From an uncultured Halieaceae bacterium (GTDB lineage: Bacteria; Pseudomonadota; Gammaproteobacteria; Pseudomonadales; Halieaceae), in NCBI GenBank assembly GCA_913031575.1, contig CAJWEV010000013.1, positions 1-47,236 of the forward strand: a stretch of 47,236 bases of DNA, given 5' to 3'. Made by a program: the position numbers and the translations under genes. A model generated the notes under the pieces. The model was given only the letters and a program-made list of their open reading frames with translations. It did no database searches and had not been told where the DNA came from. Below are positions 1 to 7,952 of the stretch, piece by piece. The first letter of the stretch is position 1. Every line of letters starts with the position of its first letter.

Positions 1-388
1 GTTTTTTCCAAAGTGCGACGGCGACTTCATTACTGGAGGCGACGAAGTTGAATTGTATTGCGTTAAAACCCATCGTGATTGCAATGCCTTGTGAGTGCTC
101 GCACATTTGCCGCGCAATGCCCATGCCGCGGGCATCCGATGACACAATGTAGCCACAGCTGCAAACATGCTTACCCGGTCCTTCCTGATTGGTTTTGAGG
201 TAATAGGTTCCAAGGATCTTGCCATCGTGTTCAAACACAAAGGTGCGGTCAGGCTTGTTCATCCTGAGGGCTTTGGCCGTGGGCTTGTCCGTGTCTGCGG
301 GGTAGGCGTAGGTATCGCCGGCGCGAACGATTTCCTCAAAAATAGGCCAGATGGCAGGCCAGTCGCCGGGTAGGGCGTCTCTGATCAT
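1..388 (-). CDS. GNAT family N-acetyltransferase (C-terminus beyond window edge)
   Basis: The frame is open from an ATG at 388 to the left edge, so about 129 residues are visible and the C-terminus is missing. The N-terminus begins MIRDALPGDW, typical of GNAT enzymes. The acetyl-CoA loop is seen as ARGMGIARQMCEHS, followed by GFNAIQFNFV and a run with N-E-V-A-V-A-L-W-K, the usual C-terminal GNAT core. The family moves an acetyl group from acetyl-CoA to an amine; the substrate here is unknown. It is last in a leftward set with the carbamoyltransferase, SxtJ and DUF5989 genes and starts 15 bp after the DUF5989 stop, so it is probably co-transcribed. Confidence 0.88.
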   Translation of the reverse strand, partial: MIRDALPGDWPAIWPIFEEIVRAGDTYAYPADTDKPTAKALRMNKPDRTFVFEHDGKILGTYYLKTNQEGPGKHVCSCGYIVSSDARGMGIARQMCEHSQGIAITMGFNAIQFNFVASSNEVAVALWKK

Positions 389-403
389 GGGCCTTGGTAG
401 CCG

Positions 404-556
404 TTAAAAAAGTGTGTAGATGAACGGTGCCAACGCCGAGCCTTGGGTCATGACTACCAGAATGCCGAGCAATAGCATGATGCCGATGATGGGTGCCATC
501 CATAGCTTCTTCCGCTCACGCATGAAGCCCCATAGGTCTTTTAAGAGATCGAGCAT
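404..556 (-). CDS. DUF5989 small membrane protein (SxtJ/carbamoyltransferase-associated)
   Basis: This is a 50-residue protein. An amphipathic start (MLDLLKDLWGFMRERKKLWM) precedes one transmembrane segment around residues 21-36 (APIIGIMLLLGILVVM) and a short tail (QGSALAPFIYTLF). The sequence and position match the DUF5989 family, whose members sit beside SxtJ and NodU/CmcH carbamoyltransferases. Its ATG shares one base with the TGA of the SxtJ gene, so the two are translationally coupled. The biochemical role is unknown; a membrane partner of SxtJ is a reasonable inference. The basic stretch before the membrane segment suggests the N-terminus is cytoplasmic. Confidence 0.85.
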   Translation of the reverse strand: MLDLLKDLWGFMRERKKLWMAPIIGIMLLLGILVVMTQGSALAPFIYTLF

Positions 557-969
557 CAGTAAGGCCTCTCGAAGTGATCATTGGGGCGAACGGCACTTGC
601 CACACGATAGCTATCAGCGGTCTTGCCACCTGTTGTGCGGGCCAATGCATCGCGACCGAAAAGCTTCATGACAAGCCCCGTGGGTACAAGCAGTGCGTAG
701 TAAAGCACGAACATGATGATGCGCGTATTGATAAAGGCTGCGATTAGACCAAAGCGCATCCACCTGCGATAAAACGGTGTCAGTACAGTCGGAGCAAGCA
801 GTGCCAATAAAGTGAATATCAGCGCCACTACCCAAGGCCACAGAGGAAAGCTGTAGCCGACAAGGAAGGGCAGTAGTAGACCAAACAGGAATAGGAGAAT
901 GGCGCCAAACAGGAGGCCAAACTGACGAAGTTCAGGACCACTCAAAGCTGTGTTTGATTCTGTTGTCAT
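556..969 (-). CDS. SxtJ family membrane protein
   Basis: The 137-residue protein has two hydrophobic blocks near residues 18-62, separated by the short turn FPLW, and a third near 82-104. A hydrophilic C-terminus rich in Arg and Asp ends HFERPY. The arrangement fits the SxtJ family, named from the saxitoxin cluster, where SxtJ sits beside the carbamoyltransferase SxtI. It starts 10 bp after the carbamoyltransferase stop and overlaps the following DUF5989 gene by one base, so all three form one transcription unit. SxtJ proteins have no established enzymatic activity. A role as membrane anchor or scaffold for the carbamoyltransferase is inferred from context only. Confidence 0.82.
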   Translation of the reverse strand: MTTESNTALSGPELRQFGLLFGAILLFLFGLLLPFLVGYSFPLWPWVVALIFTLLALLAPTVLTPFYRRWMRFGLIAAFINTRIIMFVLYYALLVPTGLVMKLFGRDALARTTGGKTADSYRVASAVRPNDHFERPY

Positions 970-979
970 TTGTTAGCCG

Positions 980-2833
980 TCAGTCCAGCTGGAACTCTTC
1001 TTTCCATAATCCGTCGTCTTCCCAATAAGGTTGATCGCTTTTCAGTAGCATGGCGTTTTCCAGCACCAGGACATCCATTTCCGTCCGCATAAAGCAGCGA
1101 TAGGCATCCTCAGGTGAGCAAACGATGGGCTCACCCCGGACGTTGAATGACGTATTGATGAGTATTGGGCAGTCAGTGAACGCCTCGAACGCCGTTAGTA
1201 AGGCATGGAAACGCGGATTTGTATCAGAGTGCACGGTCTGTAAGCGTGCTGAGTAATCGACGTGCGTAATGGCTGGCACGGTCGATCTGGCCACATAGAG
1301 CTTTTCGATACCGAATAAAGCCGTTTCCTCGTCGGACATGGCAATACGGTGCTCGTCTTTGACCGTTGCGACCTTAAGCATGTAAGGGCTGTCGAAGTCG
1401 GTGTTGAACCAATGGGTGACGGCATTCGCTAGAATCGCTGGCGCGAAGGGGCGGAAGCTCTCACGGTTCTTGATCTTTAAATTCATGACCGACTGCATCT
1501 TGGGTGATCGCGCGTCACCGAGAATGGACCGAGCACCAAGCGCCCGTGGGCCGAATTCCATGCGCCCATTGAGCCATCCAACCACGGCACCCCTGGCCAA
1601 AGCCGATGCGACCTCGGGCATCAGCTGATCATCGCTCATCCACCGATACGGTGCGCCGATAGCCTCAAGACAGGATTCGACGTCGGTCCGATCGAATGCT
1701 TTGCCGAGGTAGGCGCCGCGCATGGAATCAGTTTGGTCGTCCGCGATGCGGGGTTGATCCAAATATTGATGCCACGTGGCAAGTGCCGCACCGAGTGCAC
1801 CTCCCGCATCGCCAGCGGCGGGTTGTATCCAGACACTGCGAAAGGGGCCCTCGCGTTCGAGGCGACCGTTAACGACGCAGTTGAGCGCGACGCCACCGGC
1901 GAGGCACAGGTGCTCCGTGCCGAGTTCTGAGTGGATCGTATTGGCCAGCTTTAAGACAATCTCTTCGGTGACGACTTGTATCGATGCGGCGATGTCCATC
2001 TCGCGCTGAGTGAGCTCCGCCTCCGGTTGTCGTGGTGGACCACCGAATAGCCGATCGAATTGACGATTGGTCATCGTCAGACCCGTCGCGTAATTAAAGT
2101 AGCGCATGTCGAGTCTGAAGGTGCCATCGGGCTTGATATCGATGAGATGGGCTTTGATGAGGTCTACGTATTTAGGCTTCCCGTAGGGCGCAAGCCCCAT
2201 GAGTTTGTATTCACCAGAATTGACCTTGAAGCCCGTGTAATAGGTAAAGGCGGAGTAAAGGAGACCTAGGGAATGCGGGAATTGGATTTCCCATTGTGGC
2301 GTCAGTATTGATTCGTCGCCCAGCCATACCGAGCTGGTTGCCCACTCTCCTACCCCGTCTAGACAGAGAACCGCTGCTTTTTTAAACGGGCTGGCATAAA
2401 AGGCGGATGCCGCATGCGAACCATGGTGTTCGTGAAACAAGAGGGGTGGTAAGTCTGTTTGTTCGAGCCCTGACAAGGCAGCGAGCTCGCGTTTTAAGGT
2501 CACTTTTAAGAACAGCTTTTCCTTGAGCCAGACGGGTATGGCCATGACAAAGGATCGGAAGCCCTTCGGTGCAAACGCGAGATAGGTTTCGAGCAAACGC
2601 TCGAACTTGACCAAAGGCTTTTCATAGAAGGTGACGTAGTCAATCTCATCGAGGCTGAGTCCCGCCTCATCGAGGCAATAGGCAATGGCATTTGCAGGAA
2701 ACGCAGCGTCGTGCTTTTCTCGGGTAAACCGCTCCTCCTGAGCCGCAGCCACAATAAGCCCGTCCACCAATAGGGTAGCCGCGCTGTCGTGGTAGTAAGC
2801 TGAGAGGCCAAGCACGTTGATTGATTTGGTCAT
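980..2833 (-). CDS. Carbamoyltransferase, NodU/CmcH/SxtI family
   Basis: The 617-residue length is normal for the family, which transfers the carbamoyl group of carbamoyl phosphate to a hydroxyl of a sugar, antibiotic or alkaloid through an adenylated intermediate. The N-terminal Kae1-like domain begins GLSAYYHDSA (residues 9-18), with EERFTREKHD at about 33-42 and the metal/nucleotide motif HHGSH at 136-140. The C-terminal part has NGRMEFGPRALGARSIL, the family signature, then ESFRPFAPAIL and LINTSFNVRGEPIV. It opens the leftward unit with SxtJ and DUF5989 and is divergent from an SGNH/TPR gene 83 bp away. The natural acceptor cannot be read from sequence; a cell-surface glycan is possible. 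Confidence 0.93.
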   Translation of the reverse strand: MTKSINVLGLSAYYHDSAATLLVDGLIVAAAQEERFTREKHDAAFPANAIAYCLDEAGLSLDEIDYVTFYEKPLVKFERLLETYLAFAPKGFRSFVMAIPVWLKEKLFLKVTLKRELAALSGLEQTDLPPLLFHEHHGSHAASAFYASPFKKAAVLCLDGVGEWATSSVWLGDESILTPQWEIQFPHSLGLLYSAFTYYTGFKVNSGEYKLMGLAPYGKPKYVDLIKAHLIDIKPDGTFRLDMRYFNYATGLTMTNRQFDRLFGGPPRQPEAELTQREMDIAASIQVVTEEIVLKLANTIHSELGTEHLCLAGGVALNCVVNGRLEREGPFRSVWIQPAAGDAGGALGAALATWHQYLDQPRIADDQTDSMRGAYLGKAFDRTDVESCLEAIGAPYRWMSDDQLMPEVASALARGAVVGWLNGRMEFGPRALGARSILGDARSPKMQSVMNLKIKNRESFRPFAPAILANAVTHWFNTDFDSPYMLKVATVKDEHRIAMSDEETALFGIEKLYVARSTVPAITHVDYSARLQTVHSDTNPRFHALLTAFEAFTDCPILINTSFNVRGEPIVCSPEDAYRCFMRTEMDVLVLENAMLLKSDQPYWEDDGLWKEEFQLD

Positions 2834-2916
2834 TGCAGGTTAACTACCGCCGCTCTCGGGAAAGACAGGTGCGTTAACTAAGCTGTAGCGCACAAACTGG
2901 TGAAGGATAGCTTTAA

Positions 2917-4995
2917 GTGGCAAACATGCGAAACACACTGTTTACGATCATAACGGTTGTGGTCACCCCACTGCTATTTTTTGTCCTAGTTGAATTTTCC
3001 TTGGGATTCGTGGGCATTGGCACTCACTACGAGTATTTCAATCAAATTAACATTGACGGTGAGGCGTTCTATCAGGAGAACCCAGATTTCGCCGATCAGT
3101 TTTACCCGCCATCGCTAAATGTAGGGCCCTTGCAGAATACCTTTGCTGCTGAGCGCTCAGACGATCGCCTGCGAGTCTTTGTATTAGGTGGTTCGGCTGC
3201 CATGGGCTTTCCACACAAAAATCATGGCGTTGATCGTCTATTGGCTGCGCAGTTGAGGATGCTTTTCCCAAATAGGGAGGTCGAGGTGGTGAATACCGCA
3301 ATGACCTCTGTCAACTCACATGTGGTTTACCAAGTCGCGCAGACCTTACCCCCGGAATCCGCCGACGTTGCGGTGATCCTGATGGGAAATAATGAGGTGG
3401 TGGGCCCCTATGGACCCGGAACCTTTAACCAGAATTTTCTCTCGAGCTTATCGGCCATCCGCGCGCTTCAGGCGCTCAAGCGGACACGTCTCTGGCAGCT
3501 CTTGGATAGCTCATTAGCTGACCTGCAGAGCAGCGATGCTAAAGCGGACCTTGAGTGGCAGGGCATGCAAATGTTTGTCGATAATGGCGTAGCAGAAGAT
3601 GACCCCCGTATGTCAGTCGTTTATGAACATTTCGAGAGCAATCTACGGGATATTGTTGACACCCTTGCTGCCAAGGGGATGCACATTGTGCTCTCCACGG
3701 TGCCAGTTAATCTTCGTCATTCAGCCCCCTTCCTGTCCATCAGTAGGGAGGATCTATCGGTTAGTGATGAGGCCAAATTAAGTGCAGTTCGAGAGCGCGC
3801 AGAGCGACAGGCGCTGAATGGTCGCTGGCGGGAGGCGCAAGACCTCTGGCAACAGGCGATTGCTCTCGATGCCGGTCATGCCGACTCGCACTTTCAGTTG
3901 GCCACCAGCCTGGAAAACTTAGGTGAGCACGCGTTGGCACGCTCGCACTATGAGCGAGCCTTGGATCTCGATGGGCTCCGCTTTAGAGCGGATACGCGCG
4001 TTAATGCGGTTATTGAGCGAGTGGCGCGCGAGTACGACGCAAGCCAGGTAAGTTTTGTACATAGCGCAAAGGGCTTCGATCGGGCGAGCGCACCGTTCGC
4101 ACCAGGCTGGGATCTACTGGTAGAGCACGTTCACTACGACTTTTTGGGTAACGCAGTCCTGGCGCAAATTTTTGCGCGAGCGATTTCGCGACACCTTTCG
4201 CCGACGACGCCAGCTAAGCTCCTAAAACCCGAGGAAGTGGCTGCTCGTGTCGGATTTCCAAACCACGAGACCATTGAAAATCTGACGAACCTACAGGGCA
4301 TGGCAAAGCAGCCACCGTTTCCGGGGCAGAGTAACTATCAGGACTATTTGGCCTTCCTAGCAACTGAGCTCTCTTCCGTTACGGCTGAGGTCGGGGAGCC
4401 TAAAGATGTTGTGCGCCGGCGTCAGCAGGTGCTCGTAGGTGGCGAGGGCGACTGGAAGCTCCATTTTGAAATGACTGCCCTGGCACGACACCTCAAGAAC
4501 AAGCAGGCGCAATATTATCATCTGGATCAACTATTCAAGCTGTATCCACATAACCGCGAGAGCTACATCAATCTCGCCACCCTGCTGAGTCAAGACGGGC
4601 GCTGGGGTGAGGTGATTCCCTTGCTGGAGCGATCATTGAGCTACACACGTGGCCGTGAGGAACTGGTCGTTGAGGCCATTGGTTGGCTGGGTACGGCGCA
4701 TTTGAAAATAGGTAACACCGCCAAGGCCACCGAACTTTTGCTCTCTATCCCAGAGGAATACCCCGATCAAATCGGTATGAGTCTGCGGGCTTACGGCAAC
4801 CTCATTAAGCACAGTGTGGATGCCAGTGATGCCCAGACTACAGAGCAATACCTGGCCTCGCTCGAGAATTACGCCGACACACTTGTCGCGTCTGGCGCGA
4901 GTGAGAACTATCCACGGTTGAACCAGCGAATGGCGCAACTCCTGACCATGAGTGGTGACAAGGCAGGTGCAGCGAGATGGCGAGCGGCACGCTGA
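2917..4995 (+). CDS. Membrane-anchored SGNH/GDSL hydrolase with inserted and C-terminal TPR repeats
   Basis: The 692-residue protein has an N-terminal signal anchor (residues 8-33). An SGNH fold follows: VFVLGGSAAMGFP carries the nucleophile Ser93, MGNNEVVG at 156-163 gives the block III Asn, and VEHVHYDFLGN at 402-412 supplies the catalytic His. TPR-like helices lie inside the SGNH domain at about 292-355 (RWREAQDLWQQAIALD) and again after residue 520. Family members are esterases or acyltransferases acting on glycans in the periplasm. A GTG start with AAGGA 9 nt upstream is preferred to the ATG at 2926. It is divergent from the carbamoyltransferase set, suggesting joint work on a surface polymer. 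Confidence 0.8.
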   Translation: MANMRNTLFTIITVVVTPLLFFVLVEFSLGFVGIGTHYEYFNQINIDGEAFYQENPDFADQFYPPSLNVGPLQNTFAAERSDDRLRVFVLGGSAAMGFPHKNHGVDRLLAAQLRMLFPNREVEVVNTAMTSVNSHVVYQVAQTLPPESADVAVILMGNNEVVGPYGPGTFNQNFLSSLSAIRALQALKRTRLWQLLDSSLADLQSSDAKADLEWQGMQMFVDNGVAEDDPRMSVVYEHFESNLRDIVDTLAAKGMHIVLSTVPVNLRHSAPFLSISREDLSVSDEAKLSAVRERAERQALNGRWREAQDLWQQAIALDAGHADSHFQLATSLENLGEHALARSHYERALDLDGLRFRADTRVNAVIERVAREYDASQVSFVHSAKGFDRASAPFAPGWDLLVEHVHYDFLGNAVLAQIFARAISRHLSPTTPAKLLKPEEVAARVGFPNHETIENLTNLQGMAKQPPFPGQSNYQDYLAFLATELSSVTAEVGEPKDVVRRRQQVLVGGEGDWKLHFEMTALARHLKNKQAQYYHLDQLFKLYPHNRESYINLATLLSQDGRWGEVIPLLERSLSYTRGREELVVEAIGWLGTAHLKIGNTAKATELLLSIPEEYPDQIGMSLRAYGNLIKHSVDASDAQTTEQYLASLENYADTLVASGASENYPRLNQRMAQLLTMSGDKAGAARWRAAR

Positions 4996-5079
4996 AACCT
5001 AATCTGAATCATCAGACTTTGCCTCCTGCCTAATTCTCCGGTTAAATCAGAGTCATTAGCACCGCTCGGAGTGAGCAAG

Positions 5080-5871
5080 ATGACCGATGCATTAATCGAA
5101 AAAACGCGGGAGCGTGGTGTGCTCTGGCTGACGCTGAACAATGCTGATCAGCGCAATCCGTTATCCAGCACCATGCTTGCTGAGATCACTTCATCGCTGG
5201 AGACTGCGTATGACGACGACGAGATACGCTGCATTGTCATAGCGGCTCGCGGTCCAGTGTTTTCCGCCGGACATGACCTGACCGAGATGGCACGGCGGTC
5301 AGGCGAGACCAGCGAGGCGTGGAAGCGTCGTATTATGGATGTCCTTGAAGCGTGTGCCGCGATGATGCGGCGCATCGTCCACGGTCCCAAAGCCGTGATT
5401 GCCTGCGTACAGGGCACGGCAACAGCAGCGGGCTGTCAACTCGTATCGTCCTGCGACATGGCAATCGCTTCCAGTAATGCTCGATTCTGTACTCCCGGCG
5501 TGAACCTCGGTGCTTTTTGTACGACACCGTTGGTTGGCATTGGTCGCAATCTCTCACGTAAGCACGCACTCGAAATGGCGCTGACGGGCGAATTTTTCGA
5601 TGCGGCTGATGCGGAGCGCTTCGGGCTAATCAACCGACACGTGCCCTCGGAAGAGGTGTTGCCTGAGACTCAGCGACTTGCCGAGCGAATTGCTTCACGT
5701 TCACCACAGAGCATACGAGACGGCAAAACCGCTTTTTACACGCAAATTGAAATGCCACTCAACGACGCCTTCGAACATGCCAACCAGGTCATGGTTGAGG
5801 CGATGACCTCCAATGAATCTCGCCAAGGCGTGAAAGCGTTTTTCGAGAAGCGCACTCCGACTTGGGGGTGA
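5080..5871 (+). CDS. Enoyl-CoA hydratase/isomerase-family protein (ECHDC3-like)
   Basis: The protein is 263 residues from the ATG at 5080, which has GGAG 8 nt upstream; an in-frame GTG at 5071 is less likely because that GGAG would overlap it. The crotonase fold is clear: FSAGHDLTEM (61-70) is the oxyanion-hole region and GTATAAGCQLVSSCD the second. Where true hydratases carry two catalytic Glu 20 residues apart, this protein has Gln120 and Gly140. The pattern matches ECHDC3-type proteins (TPGVNLGAFCTTP), which are not proven hydratases. It likely binds an acyl-CoA but may do different chemistry. The next gene, a CoA-binding protein, follows after only 4 bp, so they are probably co-transcribed. 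Confidence 0.85.
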   Translation: MTDALIEKTRERGVLWLTLNNADQRNPLSSTMLAEITSSLETAYDDDEIRCIVIAARGPVFSAGHDLTEMARRSGETSEAWKRRIMDVLEACAAMMRRIVHGPKAVIACVQGTATAAGCQLVSSCDMAIASSNARFCTPGVNLGAFCTTPLVGIGRNLSRKHALEMALTGEFFDAADAERFGLINRHVPSEEVLPETQRLAERIASRSPQSIRDGKTAFYTQIEMPLNDAFEHANQVMVEAMTSNESRQGVKAFFEKRTPTWG

Positions 5872-5875
5872 TCTA

Positions 5876-6304
5876 GTGTTGATCGAGACTGACGAGGGTC
5901 TCGCCAAGTTACTCAAGGCCGTGCGCCACGTTGCGCTTGTGGGTGCGAGCCATAAGCCTGAGCGGCCGAGCTATCAAGTCTTGGAGTTTCTTCTCAAAAA
6001 AGGTTATCGGGTGACGCCCGTGAACCCTGGCCTCGCAGGTCAAACCTTGCTGGGTCAGACCGTGGTGGGTTCTCTGAGTGATATCGATGACCCGGTCGAT
6101 TTGGTCGACGTTTTCAGAGAGGGTAGTGCCTTACCGGGCCTGGTGGATGAGGCGATTGCTATAGGAGCCCCATCTCTCTGGACGCAGCTTAACGTTAGAC
6201 ACCTCGTGGCTGAGAAAAAGGCACTGGATCAGGGGCTATCTATCGTGATCGACAAATGCCCCGCCAGAGAGTGGCCGCGTCTCGAAGCCTGCGGCTTGCT
6301 GTAG
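5876..6304 (+). CDS. CoA-binding domain protein (YccU-like)
   Basis: This 142-residue Rossmann-fold protein has HVALVGASHKPERPSYQV (18-35), the nucleotide loop of the CoA_binding family, then GYRVTPVNPG (43-52). The later IDKCPAREWPRL contains the Cys typical of YccU-like proteins. Family members bind coenzyme A and resemble the CoA-binding part of succinyl-CoA synthetase alpha; their role is not settled. The start is a GTG 4 bp after the crotonase stop with a GGGGGTG purine run before it. Coupling with an acyl-CoA-binding crotonase points to CoA metabolism. Confidence 0.87.
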   Translation: MLIETDEGLAKLLKAVRHVALVGASHKPERPSYQVLEFLLKKGYRVTPVNPGLAGQTLLGQTVVGSLSDIDDPVDLVDVFREGSALPGLVDEAIAIGAPSLWTQLNVRHLVAEKKALDQGLSIVIDKCPAREWPRLEACGLL

Positions 6305-6363
6305 GGACTCACCAAGTCACAGGTAGTTGCCAGTAACAACCTGACGACCAAGGCCACTGCGAT

Positions 6364-7680
6364 TTATAGGCTAGTGCCTTTCGTTTCCTCGAGCTGTGAC
6401 AACGACAAAAGGGTCAATAGCGCGGCAATCGCAATGTAGACAGACACGTAAAAGATTCCGAAGCTGTCCCAGAGTAAAACGGCAATCGTGGGAGCAAGAG
6501 CTCCACCGATAATCGCACCTAGTTGATACCCCAGTGAGGCTCCAGAGTAGCGCACTTCAGTACTGAACAGCTCAGTAAAATAGGCGGCCTGCGGTCCGTA
6601 TTGCATACCCAAGAACAGCAGTCCCATCGTAATAGCGAAACAAATGAACAGGGGGTCGCCCGTATCAATGAGGGGGAAGAGGGCAAAGCCCCAAATCCCA
6701 GTCAGGATGGCACCCCAGCGGTAGACATTTTTCCTTCCCAGCCTGTCCGACAAGCCCGAAAAGTAGAACTGCGTGGGCACCATAATAGCGGCTGCTATCA
6801 GGACTGCCGTGAGCATTAAGTCCTTGGACAGCATCAGATTGGGGGATTGCATCCCGTAGGAAATAACGAAGGCGATGAGAATATAAAACGTCACCTGAAC
6901 CGAGAGAAACGCCCCGGCCGCCAACATGATGCGCTTAGGGTATTTTCTAATGGCCTCTAAAACAGGTGAGCGCTTCACAGTCTCAGTGGGTTTTTCTGCC
7001 ACTGATTGCGCATCGCTGAGTGATCGGAAGGCTTCCGTGTCTTCAATTTTGAGCTGTATGTACATCGAGATACCAATGAGGACGATGCTGGCGATAAATG
7101 GGAGTCGCCAACCCCAGTCCATGAACGCCTGGTCGCTCATAGAGCTGCTAACACCAATGAAAGCTAGGTTTGCCAATACAACGCCCAAGGGTGCACCCGC
7201 TTGAGCATAGGCCCCATACCAGCCACGTTGATCTGCCGGCGCACTCTCTGTGACGAGCAACATGGCGCCCCCCCACTGCCCACCGATAGCTAAGCCCTGA
7301 ACAAATCGGAGCAGTACCAGCAGAATTGGCGCAGCGACACCAATGGACGCATAGGTCGGCAAAAAGCCGATGAGCGTTGTAGTAATGCCCATCATCATTA
7401 GCGCAACGACGAGTGTTCGTTTTCGCCCGATGCGATCGCCAAAGTGGCCAAAAACGATTCCACCGAGGGGTCGGGCTAAAAATCCAACGGCTAAGGAGCT
7501 GAAGCTTATTAGCAGGGCTGTTGTGGGGTCTTCCTGCGGGAAAAATGCTATCGGAAAAATAACCGCCGCCGCAGTGGCATATAAAAAGAAGTCGTACCAC
7601 TCTATGCTCGTACCTGCCAGCGAAGTCAGTGCGACCCGACGCATGTTCCTCTGCTGGTCCTGCCCAGTTGTGTCACTCAT
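6364..7680 (-). CDS. MFS transporter, metabolite:H+ symporter (MHS) family
   Basis: The 438-residue, twelve-helix carrier of the inner membrane starts TSLAGTSIEWYDFFLYATAA, the hallmark of MHS carriers such as ProP, ShiA and KgtP. The loop GHFGDRIGRKRTLV is the MFS signature between helices 2 and 3, repeated as SGLSDRLGRKNVYRW in the second half. MHS members take up betaine/proline, shikimate or dicarboxylates with protons. It is divergent from the betB-like operon, 272 bp away, so a compatible solute or choline-related substrate is plausible but unproved. Confidence 0.88.
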   Translation of the reverse strand: MSDTTGQDQQRNMRRVALTSLAGTSIEWYDFFLYATAAAVIFPIAFFPQEDPTTALLISFSSLAVGFLARPLGGIVFGHFGDRIGRKRTLVVALMMMGITTTLIGFLPTYASIGVAAPILLVLLRFVQGLAIGGQWGGAMLLVTESAPADQRGWYGAYAQAGAPLGVVLANLAFIGVSSSMSDQAFMDWGWRLPFIASIVLIGISMYIQLKIEDTEAFRSLSDAQSVAEKPTETVKRSPVLEAIRKYPKRIMLAAGAFLSVQVTFYILIAFVISYGMQSPNLMLSKDLMLTAVLIAAAIMVPTQFYFSGLSDRLGRKNVYRWGAILTGIWGFALFPLIDTGDPLFICFAITMGLLFLGMQYGPQAAYFTELFSTEVRYSGASLGYQLGAIIGGALAPTIAVLLWDSFGIFYVSVYIAIAALLTLLSLSQLEETKGTSL

Positions 7681-7952
7681 TGTTCGATCTCTCAGTCTTG
7701 GCTTTTATTGTTAGTTCCTTCATCAGCAAGCGATGAATTATCTGAATCGTGAATATGTTGCCCCGCACGTCCGTGTTCATCTAATAGCGAGATGGCGCGC
7801 GGGTCAATGGGCGAGGAGTCTTCAACTGATGTGCTTGGGGTACGTTAGGGGTCCAGAAAAGGCAGATAAAAAGCGAAGGACTGCTCGGCTACTAATGTCG
7901 ATCTATGCAATCATTGCTAAACGAGCCTTGAAGAATAAGTGATAGCCACACG

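Noticed and set aside
2839..2880. GTTAACTA direct repeat in the carbamoyltransferase/SGNH divergent gap
   Set aside because: Two 8-bp copies 34 bp apart are too short to separate from chance without comparison to relatives.
7733..7942. Small rightward frame (69 residues) between the MHS carrier and betB
   Set aside because: It has no ribosome site, no recognisable sequence and an irregular basic composition; it fills the divergent promoter gap. I saw no convincing BetI-type operator there either.
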